Source: a virus
DNA length: 64,000 bases
IMG/VR virus record: IMGVR_UViG_3300035698_019959
Span: 1 to 64,000 of that record
Strand: one strand, 5' to 3'
Part shown: one piece after another, positions 32,356 through 40,459 of the stretch
How the letters are laid out: every line of letters starts with the position of its first letter
Numbering within the stretch: the first letter of the stretch is position 1
Notes under the pieces: generated by a model
Database searches by the model: none
What the model was told of the DNA's origin: nothing
Seen by the model: only the letters and a program-made list of their open reading frames with translations
Position numbers and translations under genes: made by a program

Positions 32356-33501
32356 ATGGTAACAGGTGTTCAAAAAAGATTATTAAATAAATATCAATCT
32401 AATTTAGATAAAGTAGATCTTGCGGCTTTAATTGAAGCAGGTGGAGATGGGGGCTCGTCTACTGCATTATTAAATAATGCTTGGTTTGTTGATTTAAGAG
32501 CAAACACAAATGGGAACGGAAGTGCTGGGAGCCCATTCAATACAATTGCAGCAGCCAATGCTGTCTCTCAACAATTTGATAAAATTTATATTAGTGGAAC
32601 AGTAGCTGCTGGTGGACTTCCTGCGGTTACTTCTTTCCCTGTTCGTGAAGGACGCAATTATGAATTTTTGACTATGGCGTTTATGGCTTGTAGACCAACA
32701 ATCATTCCAGATGCAACTATTCCAGCGAATAGTTTTACAAATATAAAAGCAGAGTACTTTATTATTGATGGTGATTCTATTTCAGGTGTCGATCCTTTTA
32801 TAACAATTAATTGCCCAACATTTTTAATATTTGAAACTTCTATATTAACAGCTGCTTCAAGTACTTTGGCTTATAGTGCTTTTTTCGGTACTACAGCAGA
32901 TGCGGCAGGTGGCGGTATAATACTTCAAAATTCTAGGGTGTTTTTTGATGATAGGCCCGTTTATATTTATTATAATAGGTTTGATAATGTTGATTTTACA
33001 GCAATTAATTCTCAAATTGATGTTGGAGAAGTGTGTATTGTTAACAATAGAGCTGATTCTGATGTTAATTTTAAAAATTGTATATTAAGAAATGATTCTG
33101 ATGATGATATTGTGCTTCCAACACTAAAAATTGATGGTGGAACATATTTGAATATTGTGCAATCTCGAGTTGTTAATGGGGGAACGGCTTATGCTTTATC
33201 AATATTAGGTGCTGGTGATTATTGTCAGATGGATAATAATTGTTGGTTCGAATCAAATGGAGTTACCTCTATATTTAGATCTGTCGCAGCGACATTTACT
33301 GTTTGTGCTTGTTCTGAACAACAAATTGATTTGAATGGAGATAATACACAAATTTTGCCTGCTTTTTCTAGTGTGGTTACAACTTCTACAGCAGCTCCAG
33401 ACCTAGCACTTTATGCTCCTTTATCGGGGCAAATTTGTTCTGGTGGTTCCCCCTCTCATTTATATATGTATACTGGTGCCGCTTGGGCGCAAATAAGTTA
33501 A
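32356..33501 (+). CDS. Parallel beta-helix virion protein with shared N-terminal anchor
   Basis: 381 residues behind AAAGGAGAAC. The N-terminus QKRLLNKYQSN (6-16) is the third instance of the RLLxxYxSA-type module. From residue 45, AWFVDLRANTNGNGSAGSPFNT starts a pectin-lyase-type beta-helix. The C-terminal LYMYTGAAWAQIS is a short fibre-end strand. It is probably a head or neck fibre/spike, attached in the same way as the proteins at 12920 and 16053. Confidence 0.7.
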   Translation: MVTGVQKRLLNKYQSNLDKVDLAALIEAGGDGGSSTALLNNAWFVDLRANTNGNGSAGSPFNTIAAANAVSQQFDKIYISGTVAAGGLPAVTSFPVREGRNYEFLTMAFMACRPTIIPDATIPANSFTNIKAEYFIIDGDSISGVDPFITINCPTFLIFETSILTAASSTLAYSAFFGTTADAAGGGIILQNSRVFFDDRPVYIYYNRFDNVDFTAINSQIDVGEVCIVNNRADSDVNFKNCILRNDSDDDIVLPTLKIDGGTYLNIVQSRVVNGGTAYALSILGAGDYCQMDNNCWFESNGVTSIFRSVAATFTVCACSEQQIDLNGDNTQILPAFSSVVTTSTAAPDLALYAPLSGQICSGGSPSHLYMYTGAAWAQIS

Positions 33502-33513
33502 GGAGATATAGTA

Positions 33514-34455
33514 ATGGAAAATGTTGGATTAAACTTTGAAAATGGTGATGCGATATTTAATTCGTTTCATGCATTGTTTGCTTTAGATACTGGTGATTTA
33601 CAGATTAGTGCAAATTTATATGATTATGATGCTCGTAAAAATAGCGATGATGGGATGACTGCTTCTGGTAAATATAAAAAGCCAACAGGTAAACATCTTT
33701 CAGTAAGTGTTAGTGATAACAATCAGTTCGCTGATTATATGGATGATGTTGCTGTTAGTACTAGACAAGAAGGATTCTCTTTTCAAAAATTAAAAGATAT
33801 GAACCAAGAGGATTGGACTGATTTAGATTATAAGATTGCCATACAAATTTTAGAGTGTTATGTAGAGTTTATTTTAAGTGGCGATAAATCTTATTATGAG
33901 ACAAAGAAAATATCTAAAGCAGGATGGACAAAAGAATTCGGATTGGTAAAAGGTTGCCCAGGAGACAAAAAGCGTTCAGATGGCAAAGGTAAAGGACATG
34001 GTACTGGAGAAGGTAAGGGGCCAATCGGCAGGCAAGGTGATATAGATAGAAAAGGTGAAGGCCCTAAAAAGGACAAGAAGAAATCTAAGAAAAAATCAGG
34101 AAAGAAGTCAGGAGACAATATGAAACTAAAGGATTTAGTTAAAAGTATGATTAAAGATGGAATGTCAAAAGAAGATATTAAGAAGGTAATTCTTGATAGA
34201 TTTGATACTCCTGTAATTAAAGCTGAAGATATTATCAAAAGCGATGGTCAAGTATTTAAAATGACTGATAAGACAGATAAGCCTATTGATGATTTTCTTA
34301 AAGCTGCTCAGCCCACTGCTGACATTCTCAATTGGGAAGGGTATGAAAGTAAAGAATATGTTAGCGGCGGTAGGGATTTAGAAGGGGTTGAGAAGTCACA
34401 GGGTGAAGCAGTGGCCTCTAAATTTGTAGAAAGAAACTTGGTAGGCGATAAATAG
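33514..34455 (+). CDS. Hypothetical virion protein with Gly/Lys linker, 313 aa
   Basis: The N-terminal 145 residues are globular. Residues 150-200 are a low-complexity Lys/Gly/Asp linker (GKGKGHGTGEGKGPIG and KKSKKKSGKKSG). The C-terminal 110 residues are helical and end with an acidic tail. The linker style resembles the mosaic part of the prohead protease. AAGGAGATA lies before the ATG. Not recognised. Confidence 0.58.
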   Translation: MENVGLNFENGDAIFNSFHALFALDTGDLQISANLYDYDARKNSDDGMTASGKYKKPTGKHLSVSVSDNNQFADYMDDVAVSTRQEGFSFQKLKDMNQEDWTDLDYKIAIQILECYVEFILSGDKSYYETKKISKAGWTKEFGLVKGCPGDKKRSDGKGKGHGTGEGKGPIGRQGDIDRKGEGPKKDKKKSKKKSGKKSGDNMKLKDLVKSMIKDGMSKEDIKKVILDRFDTPVIKAEDIIKSDGQVFKMTDKTDKPIDDFLKAAQPTADILNWEGYESKEYVSGGRDLEGVEKSQGEAVASKFVERNLVGDK

Positions 34456-34463
34456 GCGAATAA

Positions 34464-35270
34464 ATGACTGTTAGAAGCCAAATTAAAAGAAACACTTATG
34501 CTCATAAGAATCCGTATGACTCAAAATTCCCTGGGCTAAATATAGATCCCAAATTATTTAACGCCATGCTGAGGGAATATGGAATCCGTATTCGTCATGA
34601 AAAGAGTACGCCTTGTCCGAATCTAAAAGGGAATATAGATAGCGGTCACCATAGGCTTAACTGTACTCTCTGTGATAATGGTTTTGTTAATTATGATCCT
34701 TATGAGTATACTGCCTATTTTCAATCAAATACCTTAGAGAGAGTAATACAGGCTCAAGGATTTTTTGATCCCGGAACAGCTCTCTTGACAGTTCCCACCT
34801 TGTTAGAAGATAAGAATACGTATATTTATATTCATTATTTTGATCGTATAACTTTGATAGATTTTGAAGATAGATATACAGAACTCGTTCAAAAAACAAA
34901 GGGTGAGATTGATTTATTAAGGTACCAAGCTTTGAATGTAGAATATCTTGCTACAAAGAATGTGAGATATGAGCAGGGACAGGATTTTGAAATTGATGAT
35001 AATGGAAATATTTTATGGATTAGTTCTAATCGTCCTGGTAGGAATGAAGTCCCCGAGTATGGTGAAATTTATAGTATAGCGTACGTGTATAGGCCCGTGT
35101 ATAGGATTGTACACTTGTTGCATGAAGGTAGGTTTTCACAAAGAAAACTAAAATTGCCTGCTGTGACTCCCGAGCGTTTTCCACAGCAATGTGTGATTAA
35201 AAAGGATTTTTTGCTTGATCGCAGAGATGATGTCACAGACGAGAAAATAGAAGCCCCTGTTCTCCCCTAA
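34464..35270 (+). CDS. Putative neck/tail-associated protein with Cys site, 268 aa
   Basis: CPNLKGNID…HHRLNCTLC (residues 51-73) forms a likely four-ligand zinc site. The rest is beta-rich (TALLTVPTLLEDKNTYIYIHYFDR and AYVYRPVYRIVHLLHEGRF). Between connector and tail-completion genes it is probably part of the neck. The ribosome site is weak (ATAGGCGAATAA). I do not recognise a named family. Confidence 0.58.
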   Translation: MTVRSQIKRNTYAHKNPYDSKFPGLNIDPKLFNAMLREYGIRIRHEKSTPCPNLKGNIDSGHHRLNCTLCDNGFVNYDPYEYTAYFQSNTLERVIQAQGFFDPGTALLTVPTLLEDKNTYIYIHYFDRITLIDFEDRYTELVQKTKGEIDLLRYQALNVEYLATKNVRYEQGQDFEIDDNGNILWISSNRPGRNEVPEYGEIYSIAYVYRPVYRIVHLLHEGRFSQRKLKLPAVTPERFPQQCVIKKDFLLDRRDDVTDEKIEAPVLP

Positions 35271-35289
35271 TTAAAAAATACCCAAAATA

Positions 35290-35304
35290 TTATATAATAA
35301 TAAT
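35290..35304 (+). promoter_or_regulatory. AT-rich late-promoter-like element abutting a start codon
   Basis: TTATATAATAATAAT ends directly at the ATG at 35305. There is no Shine-Dalgarno between, so transcription from it would give a leaderless or nearly leaderless message. Confidence 0.42.
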
Positions 35305-36048
35305 ATGAAGATCTCTCTTAATCTAGAAGCTCAGCGTCTAAATAAAAGTCTTAAATTTATAGATGAAATGACCAAGGCACAGATTAAAAAGTCTATGGAG
35401 GCGTTGGCCAAATCTGTAATGATAAAAGCACAAGAATTAGCGCACCAAAAATTAAATAGTACTTTACCAGATTATTTAAATGGGTTAAGTTTAGAAAAAG
35501 AAGAAGACCAACATTCCGTTGTTTATAAATTATCTTTAGCGCCAGAAGCAGGTTGGATAGAAACTGGCGGCCCATCTGCTGGATTTGATCTTAAACCTGG
35601 AATACTTCAAGGGCCAAGAAAATTACATATCAGTAAAGAAGGTAAAAGATATAAACATGTTCCTTTTGAGCATCATCCTCATGGCAAAACTGAATCTCGT
35701 GGTGTTGCTGGTCAAGTCCAAAAAAGTTTAAAAAGTTCTATAGAAAAATATGGGTTGAACAAGATAGTAAAAGCAAGTGGTAATAAAGCTCTTCAGGGGA
35801 AAATGAAAAATGAAATGAAGGGTGAAATAAGAAGTAGGTTACATCCTTACCTACAAGGATTAACACAATACAAAAAACAATACAACAAAACCACTCAATC
35901 CACCTACAAAACATTCCGCACAATATCAGAAAATAGTCCAGAAAACAGTTGGATTATTCAAAAGCCATGGTTAGGGGCAAAAATATTCCCTGAATTAGGG
36001 ACATATGTTAAAGAAGAAATGGCCACAATTCTCAAGATTATTCTATAA
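35305..36048 (+). CDS. Putative tail-completion/neck protein (HK97 gp10-like)
   Basis: 247 residues. An N-terminal helix is followed by ALAKSVMIKAQELAHQKLNST, PDYLNGLSLE, and a AGWIETGGPSAGFDLKPGIL strand ending near VPFEHHPHG. This is the outline of small head-tail joining proteins that line the neck. It has no Shine-Dalgarno, and its ATG directly follows an AT-rich promoter-like element. The stop codon lies in a 108-bp sequence repeated at 36970. Confidence 0.62.
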   Translation: MKISLNLEAQRLNKSLKFIDEMTKAQIKKSMEALAKSVMIKAQELAHQKLNSTLPDYLNGLSLEKEEDQHSVVYKLSLAPEAGWIETGGPSAGFDLKPGILQGPRKLHISKEGKRYKHVPFEHHPHGKTESRGVAGQVQKSLKSSIEKYGLNKIVKASGNKALQGKMKNEMKGEIRSRLHPYLQGLTQYKKQYNKTTQSTYKTFRTISENSPENSWIIQKPWLGAKIFPELGTYVKEEMATILKIIL

Positions 36049-36150
36049 GTTTTTCAGTAAAACCGCTAAATAGCTGATTTATAAGGTGAAAAAAGATGAT
36101 TTTTTTCTTTTCTTCTATACCGGATGGGTATATAATATAGTTATTGATTG
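36043..36150 (+). repeat. 108-bp imperfect direct repeat, copy 1 (leader region)
   Basis: From CTATAAG to TTATTGATTG this matches 36970-37078 at most positions. It includes conserved blocks CTAAATAG, TGATTTATAAGG, AAAAAGATGATTTTTT and GGATGGGTATATAA. It lies upstream of the zinc-finger gene and probably carries its promoter (TATATAAT near 36130). Confidence 0.88.
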
Positions 36151-36178
36151 GTTGAAAAACAAAAAAGGAGTTGATAAT

Positions 36179-36955
36179 ATGAACGAGAGATTAAATGGTC
36201 TGGAATTAGACGAGAATGTTGAAACTGTATTTAAGGTAGAGCCGCCCTTGACACCAGCCAAAAGCGAATTTGGATATATTGGTGTTCTGTTAAGGGACAT
36301 CTATGAAGATAAATTGCAGTGTCACATATGTGGTAAGTGGTTTAGTTCGCTCTCGTCTCATATAGTACAATCTCATGATATGTCAGCAGCTGATTATAGG
36401 GCTGAATTTTCATTACCGCCGAAGTTTCCGCTCATATCACGAGAATTATCCGGGAAGCATTCTAAGCGTGCCAGCTCTCCTAAAAATTTAGAACGATTAA
36501 AAAAGAATATGGCGAAAATGAATAAAGCCAGAAAACGAAAGGGTGGCAATAATTGTAAGAGGTATTTTGCAACTGAAGCGCATGCGAATAAGCATGGATT
36601 GTGTCCTAAGCAAATAGAAAGTAGGTATTTAATTGTTGCTGATACGGTGGGTAGGGAACCCACACAGTGCGATTTAAAAAAACATGATTATGCATTATTA
36701 GCAGGTATTCGTAAGAGATTTGGAACGATAAATAAATTTAGAAAGGCAAAGGGGTTCAAGGTAAAGTTAAGAGGAAAAATATTAACGGATCAACAAATTA
36801 TAGCTGCACTGCGAAAGTTTTATTGTAAATATAATAGGTTTCCGAAAAAGAAAGATTTTGTGGGTAAGACACCAAGTTATCATACCATCAGGGAGAGATT
36901 TGGATCATGGAATAGGGCATTGGAAATGGCGGGATTTAATGCAAGAGAAGCGTGA
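36179..36955 (+). CDS. Zinc-finger (Ros/MucR-like) protein with HNH-associated repeats
   Basis: Start at the ATG behind AAAAAAGGAG; the longer frame from 36086 lies in the repeat. 258 residues. Residues 46-80 (LQCHICGKWFSSLSSHIVQS, then HDMSAADYRAEFSLP) are a Ros/MucR-type zinc finger with C48, C51, H61 and H66. After a basic linker come two repeats of the kind found next to homing HNH nucleases, each ending like FGTINKFRKAKG or FGSWNRALEMAGF. No nuclease core is present, so it is probably a DNA-binding regulator or a degenerate homing protein. It lies between two 108-bp repeats. Confidence 0.75.
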   Translation: MNERLNGLELDENVETVFKVEPPLTPAKSEFGYIGVLLRDIYEDKLQCHICGKWFSSLSSHIVQSHDMSAADYRAEFSLPPKFPLISRELSGKHSKRASSPKNLERLKKNMAKMNKARKRKGGNNCKRYFATEAHANKHGLCPKQIESRYLIVADTVGREPTQCDLKKHDYALLAGIRKRFGTINKFRKAKGFKVKLRGKILTDQQIIAALRKFYCKYNRFPKKKDFVGKTPSYHTIRERFGSWNRALEMAGFNAREA

Positions 36956-36969
36956 ATAGGGTGTTTGGC

Positions 36970-37078
36970 CTATAAGTTTTTTCAGTAAAACCTCTAAATA
37001 GTTGATTTATAAGGTTAAAAAAGATGATTTTTTCCTTTTCTTTTATAGAGGATGGGTATATAACATAGTTATTGATTG
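36970..37078 (+). repeat. 108-bp imperfect direct repeat, copy 2 (leader region)
   Basis: Second copy of 36043-36150, now in front of the gene at 37107, with TATATAAC in place of TATATAAT. Confidence 0.88.
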
Positions 37079-37106
37079 AGGTTAACAAATAACAAAGGAG
37101 AATAAA

Positions 37107-37460
37107 ATGGATTTAAATTTGGTACCCCCAATGCAAGATGATGATGCAGAGATAAGGGCTCGGGAGAAATATAATATGGGATGGAATGATTTAGGTAGTA
37201 AAGAACAGGATATAATTCAAGTCGAATATGATGAAGAGCATTCAGAACAGATTGTTCAAAAAGAATCAAAGGGTCAAATAATGGATGATCAAACTAAAAG
37301 ATATAGAGAAGCCCAATTTGAAAAATTAGCGATTGAATATTCTGAATATAAACCAAAAATCAAGATCGTAAAGCCTAATGGCGAAACGAATTGGCTTGAT
37401 ATCGAAGAAGACGAGTTCAAAGCTATTAAACATATTTTAACAGACAAAGTAAAAATCTAA
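37107..37460 (+). CDS. Small protein sharing a module with the prohead protease extension
   Basis: 117 residues behind AAAGGAG. Residues 9-45 (MQDDDAEIRAREKYNMGWND, then LGSKEQDIIQVEYDEEH) match about 26 of 37 positions in the prohead protease extension near residues 382-418. The C-terminal 60 residues are a separate alpha/beta part. Function unknown; the shared module may be a protein-protein contact. Confidence 0.68.
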   Translation: MDLNLVPPMQDDDAEIRAREKYNMGWNDLGSKEQDIIQVEYDEEHSEQIVQKESKGQIMDDQTKRYREAQFEKLAIEYSEYKPKIKIVKPNGETNWLDIEEDEFKAIKHILTDKVKI

Positions 37461-37488
37461 CAGACTGTAAGGTCAAAGGGGGAACAGA

Positions 37489-37692
37489 ATGGGAGAATTA
37501 AGTTACGAAAAACCGAAAGTTGAATTGATTGGACAAAGTGGGAACGCTTTTATGATTTTAGGCAGGGTTAAAGGGGCAATGAAACGAGCCGGAGCAAGTC
37601 AAGAAGAACTGGATTCCTATATTTCAAAAGCAACCGTCGGTGATTACGATAATTTGCTTCAGACAACCATGGAATATGTAGATATCCAATAA
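37489..37692 (+). CDS. Hypothetical protein, 67 aa
   Basis: KVELIGQSGNAFMILGRVKGAMKRAG followed by SQEELDSYISKATVGDYDNLLQTTMEYVDI is a conserved small-protein pattern I have seen in several phages, without known function. AAAGGGGGAAC precedes the ATG. Confidence 0.65.
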   Translation: MGELSYEKPKVELIGQSGNAFMILGRVKGAMKRAGASQEELDSYISKATVGDYDNLLQTTMEYVDIQ

Positions 37693-37702
37693 AGGAGGAA
37701 TA

Positions 37703-37867
37703 ACGAGCATACAATCTACTGTAGAATTAACACGAAAAGAGGCGGAGGAAATGTTGGTCTGTAAACTGATGAAAGAAGTTGTTAAGATTGTTAGCGCTTC
37801 CGTTGCTTTAATGACAAATGATGAGATAGAAAACCGACTGGGGGGAATAAATGACAAGGATAATTGA
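37703..37867 (+). CDS. Small helical protein with an ACG at the start position, 54 aa
   Basis: An AAAGGAGG site at 37691-37698 is followed 4 bases later by ACG (37703-37705) where ATG is expected. The frame runs 54 residues to TGA at 37867 and reads like a real helical protein (VELTRKEAEEMLVCKLMKE and so on). An internal ATG at 37751 lacks a ribosome site. Either ACG is used as a weak start or a mutation has silenced the gene. Confidence 0.45.
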   Translation, partial: TSIQSTVELTRKEAEEMLVCKLMKEVVKIVSASVALMTNDEIENRLGGINDKDN

Positions 37868-37964
37868 TAGGGCATCAAAAGGAGTTTTAACATTAGCAAC
37901 ACTTTATTTGGTAGGTCATTTGATTGTTTGGGCTTGTAATGGCTTCAAGGTTTTGGGAATATAA
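37851..37964 (+). CDS. Very small membrane protein, 37 aa
   Basis: GGGGGGAATAA precedes an ATG opening 37 residues with one transmembrane helix (about residues 11-29). It overlaps both neighbours by 17-26 bases. Support is modest. Confidence 0.35.
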   Translation: MTRIIDRASKGVLTLATLYLVGHLIVWACNGFKVLGI

Positions 37965-38190
37965 CACAGAAAGGGGAGAAATAGTGTTAGCAAGGGATGC
38001 AAAAGAAGGGTATTATAAAACTAAAAGAGGGGCAACTGTACGGGTGGTGAGCAAGGCTTCAAAATATTTCCCACCAAGACCAAAGAAAGGAGCTGTACCG
38101 TATAAAAGGAAGAAAAAAGCTGATTTTATGATTTATGGATGGTTACCAGAAGATTATGAATTAATTTTAAAGGAGGAACAATGTTATTAA
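37939..38190 (+). CDS. Hypothetical basic protein, 83 aa
   Basis: Start at the ATG at 37939 (MASRFWEYNT); the in-frame upstream ATG at 37924 is possible. A basic protein (KKGAVPYKRKKKADFMIYGW) with a GATVRVVSK strand. It ends ten bases into the next gene. No domain recognised. Confidence 0.5.
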   Translation: MASRFWEYNTERGEIVLARDAKEGYYKTKRGATVRVVSKASKYFPPRPKKGAVPYKRKKKADFMIYGWLPEDYELILKEEQCY

Positions 38191-39013
38191 ATTCAGAAAA
38201 ATTAGAAGATCTGTATGAAGAAATAGGTTTTCCAGTGGAACAAAAAGAAGTTTTCGCTGAAGTGGGTGGAGATCGGGTGTTAACGAAAGCAAAAGCGATA
38301 ATAAGAACAGATACTAATACGTCCCTGGCGGTCATGTCAAATAAATATGGGTTAATTCCCCATAAAGAGACATTTGAGCGTGCACTGGGCCATCTGGATA
38401 GCCTGAGTATGGACTATGAGCTTGTAAAGCACGAGATAACACATAGTGGAGCTCGAATGATCGCGGAATTTGGGATCCCAGAATTAAGCTATAAATTTCC
38501 GGATAGTGATGAAATTGATTTCCATCTAATTTTCAAGAACAGCTATGATGGTTCTTGGAGTTTTGATTTTTCGTGCGGGTTTTTAGATTGATTTGTAGCA
38601 ATGGCCTTATGATCGGAAAAGTTCTTGAGAAGATTTCACAAAAACATACTCGGAACATTAGTATAAACGCCAAAACATCTGCAGATGGATTAAGAAACTA
38701 TTTGTTAGCAGCTAAAACAAATGGAACGGAGAAATTCGTTGCGATGAAAGAGCATAAAGTCACTCCTGATCGTGGAATAGAAATAATCAAAAAATCAGTT
38801 GAAGATAAGGTCTGGTCGAAGAGAAGGGAAGAACAGGTTATTTACTATTATAGGAACAAGGTTGATGCTTTTAGTAATGACAATTTGTTTGATGTTTTTA
38901 ATGGTTACACCAGAACTTTAAGAGACCTAGAATCGAAGATGAATTTTGCAAGGCGAGAAGGGCTGAGTTCTGAGGTGTTCGGGTATTTGTATTCTAACCA
39001 TATGGCAGCGTAA
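38181..39013 (+). pseudogene. DUF932 family gene broken by a frameshift
   Basis: The N-terminal frame (38181-38591) and the C-terminal frame (open to 39013) together make one DUF932 (phage/plasmid-like) protein. FKNSYDGSWSFDFSCGF belongs directly before FRLICSNGLMIG. The break lies at five T (38580-38584); one extra T would join the frames as CGFFRLICSNG. There is no classic slippery heptamer, so this is more likely a mutation or homopolymer error than programmed frameshifting. DUF932 proteins are common in phages and plasmids and their function is unclear. A strong AAAGGAGGAACA site precedes the ATG. Confidence 0.78.
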
Positions 39014-39065
39014 TTTTTAAATTATTTTAAAATAGGAGACAACAATGCATTATAAAGGAGGAATA

Positions 39066-39308
39066 ATGAATTATGATTTAGTTCCAGAAAATGTAAAAGA
39101 TTCGATAGTACGATATGTAGATCACCGAATTGAACCAGGAAGCTTTCTAATAGCGGTTTTGTCCAACAATTTAAGCGAAGCGGTGGGGAGGGCAGATCAT
39201 ATAAATATTAGACTTCTCCCTGAGATTGTGAATTTCATTTACAACAAAATTCCTGCCGGATGCTGGGGGAGTTTCGATAAAGTATCGAAATGGCTGGAGG
39301 AAAGGTAA
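39066..39308 (+). CDS. Conserved small phage protein, 80 aa
   Basis: Start at the ATG behind AAAGGAGGAATA rather than at 39045. The sequence LVPENVKDSIVRYVDHRIEP, then GSFLIAVLSNNLSEAVGRAD and later IPAGCWGSFDKVSKW, is a familiar conserved small protein of many phages. It is helical and has no known function. Confidence 0.72.
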   Translation: MNYDLVPENVKDSIVRYVDHRIEPGSFLIAVLSNNLSEAVGRADHINIRLLPEIVNFIYNKIPAGCWGSFDKVSKWLEER

Positions 39309-39311
39309 GCT

Positions 39312-39638
39312 ATGAGTCTTCAGAATAGGTATAAAAAGATTAGGAAGGAACATTTTGCCAATTTAATCGAGGGCGAGATCAAGTATGGGCAAATTGGTTC
39401 AAAGGATTACTATATTACATATGATGAGAACAAAAACTATGTAATAGAGATTCACTCTTGTCATCGAGGAGGGAGGATATTAAATGATATCATAAAGATG
39501 GCGATGATTAAGGTGTGTTTGGATTTGTATTCTAATGAGTGGAATCCTTATGAACGAGAAAGGCTTATTTTAAAGAAAGCAAGAGAAGTTGGTATTTCTA
39601 TGAGATTGTTGAAAGATGAGTTGAGAGGGTTGTTATAA
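39312..39638 (+). CDS. Hypothetical protein, 108 aa
   Basis: A basic alpha/beta protein three bases after the preceding stop. The C-terminal half (YERERLILKKAREVGISMRL) is helical. No motif I can name. Confidence 0.6.
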   Translation: MSLQNRYKKIRKEHFANLIEGEIKYGQIGSKDYYITYDENKNYVIEIHSCHRGGRILNDIIKMAMIKVCLDLYSNEWNPYERERLILKKAREVGISMRLLKDELRGLL

Positions 39639-39665
39639 ATCAAATTTTAAAAAGGAGAGTAAAAA

Positions 39666-39890
39666 ATGAGAGACAAATTATTAAGAAAGCATTTGGGAGT
39701 GGAGGAACGCCATAATTATTTAGATAAGTATTTGGGTGGGATTGGTTATGGGAAACTAGCAAACATTAACACAAGACTTGAAAGTCAAAGTGCGATTATT
39801 TATCAGCTTTTAGATCATTTAGGGCTTGAGGCTAAATATGAAAAGGGTCATAGTGGTAAGTTCATTGTGGCCCCTAAGGAGGAAAAATAA
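39666..39890 (+). CDS. Hypothetical protein, 74 aa
   Basis: A small helical protein behind AAAGGAGAGT. LESQSAIIYQLLDHLGLEAKYE is an amphipathic helix. Its stop overlaps the next ATG (TAATG). Confidence 0.6.
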   Translation: MRDKLLRKHLGVEERHNYLDKYLGGIGYGKLANINTRLESQSAIIYQLLDHLGLEAKYEKGHSGKFIVAPKEEK

Positions 39891-40039
39891 TGGAGTTTTT
39901 ATTTAAACTTATATTGGGATTAGTGGTATTTAAAGCTATTGTCATAGGATCTGAATTTAATTTTCATTATTGGTTTAGAGATGGGAAAAGATATACAGAG
40001 TGGTATAACAATCGACCGGAATATAAAAAGGAGGAATAA
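39890..40039 (+). CDS. Small protein with N-terminal membrane helix, 49 aa
   Basis: AAGGAGG lies 6 bases before the ATG. One hydrophobic helix (residues 3-20) is followed by an aromatic, basic tail (FRDGKRYTEWYNNRPEYKKE). It fills the gap between two firm genes. Confidence 0.5.
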   Translation: MEFLFKLILGLVVFKAIVIGSEFNFHYWFRDGKRYTEWYNNRPEYKKEE

Positions 40040-40040
40040 A

Positions 40041-40442
40041 ATGAAAATAGTAATAAACGGAGGTTATGGTGGTTTTGGTTTGAGCGATAAAGCAATCTTA
40101 AAATTATATGAGCGAAAATGTCCTGTTGTTGAAGCTACCGATCCTAAGGAATATTATGGTGGTGCAGAAGATTGGGAGGAAGATTTTAAGAGAGATCAGG
40201 ACAATGAAAAAAGTATTTTTGGAATTATAGTGGCTTTTGATGGGAAAATTGTTCGTTTGGATAGAGAAGAAGCACACCGAGGTCATCCTGATTTAATTGC
40301 TGTAGTAGAAGAACTGGGCAAAGAAGCAAGTGGTAAGTACGCAAAATTAAAGATTGTAGAAATTCCTGACGATGTTGAATGGGAGATAGATGAGTATGAT
40401 GGTTGGGAAAGTGTTCATGAAAAGCATAGAAAGTGGGAGTGA
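40041..40442 (+). CDS. Conserved phage protein, 133 aa (KIVINGGYGGFGLS type)
   Basis: Start at the ATG behind AAAGGAGGAATA; the longer frame from 39981 is rejected. It opens with MKIVINGGYGGFGLSDKAI and ends with KIVEIPDDVEWEIDEYDGWE and VHEKHRKW. I recognise this as a widespread phage family with no known function. Confidence 0.75.
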   Translation: MKIVINGGYGGFGLSDKAILKLYERKCPVVEATDPKEYYGGAEDWEEDFKRDQDNEKSIFGIIVAFDGKIVRLDREEAHRGHPDLIAVVEELGKEASGKYAKLKIVEIPDDVEWEIDEYDGWESVHEKHRKWE

Positions 40443-40459
40443 TCAAGGAAAGGAGGAAT

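Noticed and set aside
36086-36178. 31-residue N-terminal extension of the zinc-finger protein
   Set aside because: It lies in the 108-bp repeat; the ATG at 36179 has a clear AAAGGAG site.
38573-38591. Programmed -1 frameshift in DUF932
   Set aside because: No X-XXY-YYZ heptamer or downstream structure is visible; an indel in the T run explains it more simply.
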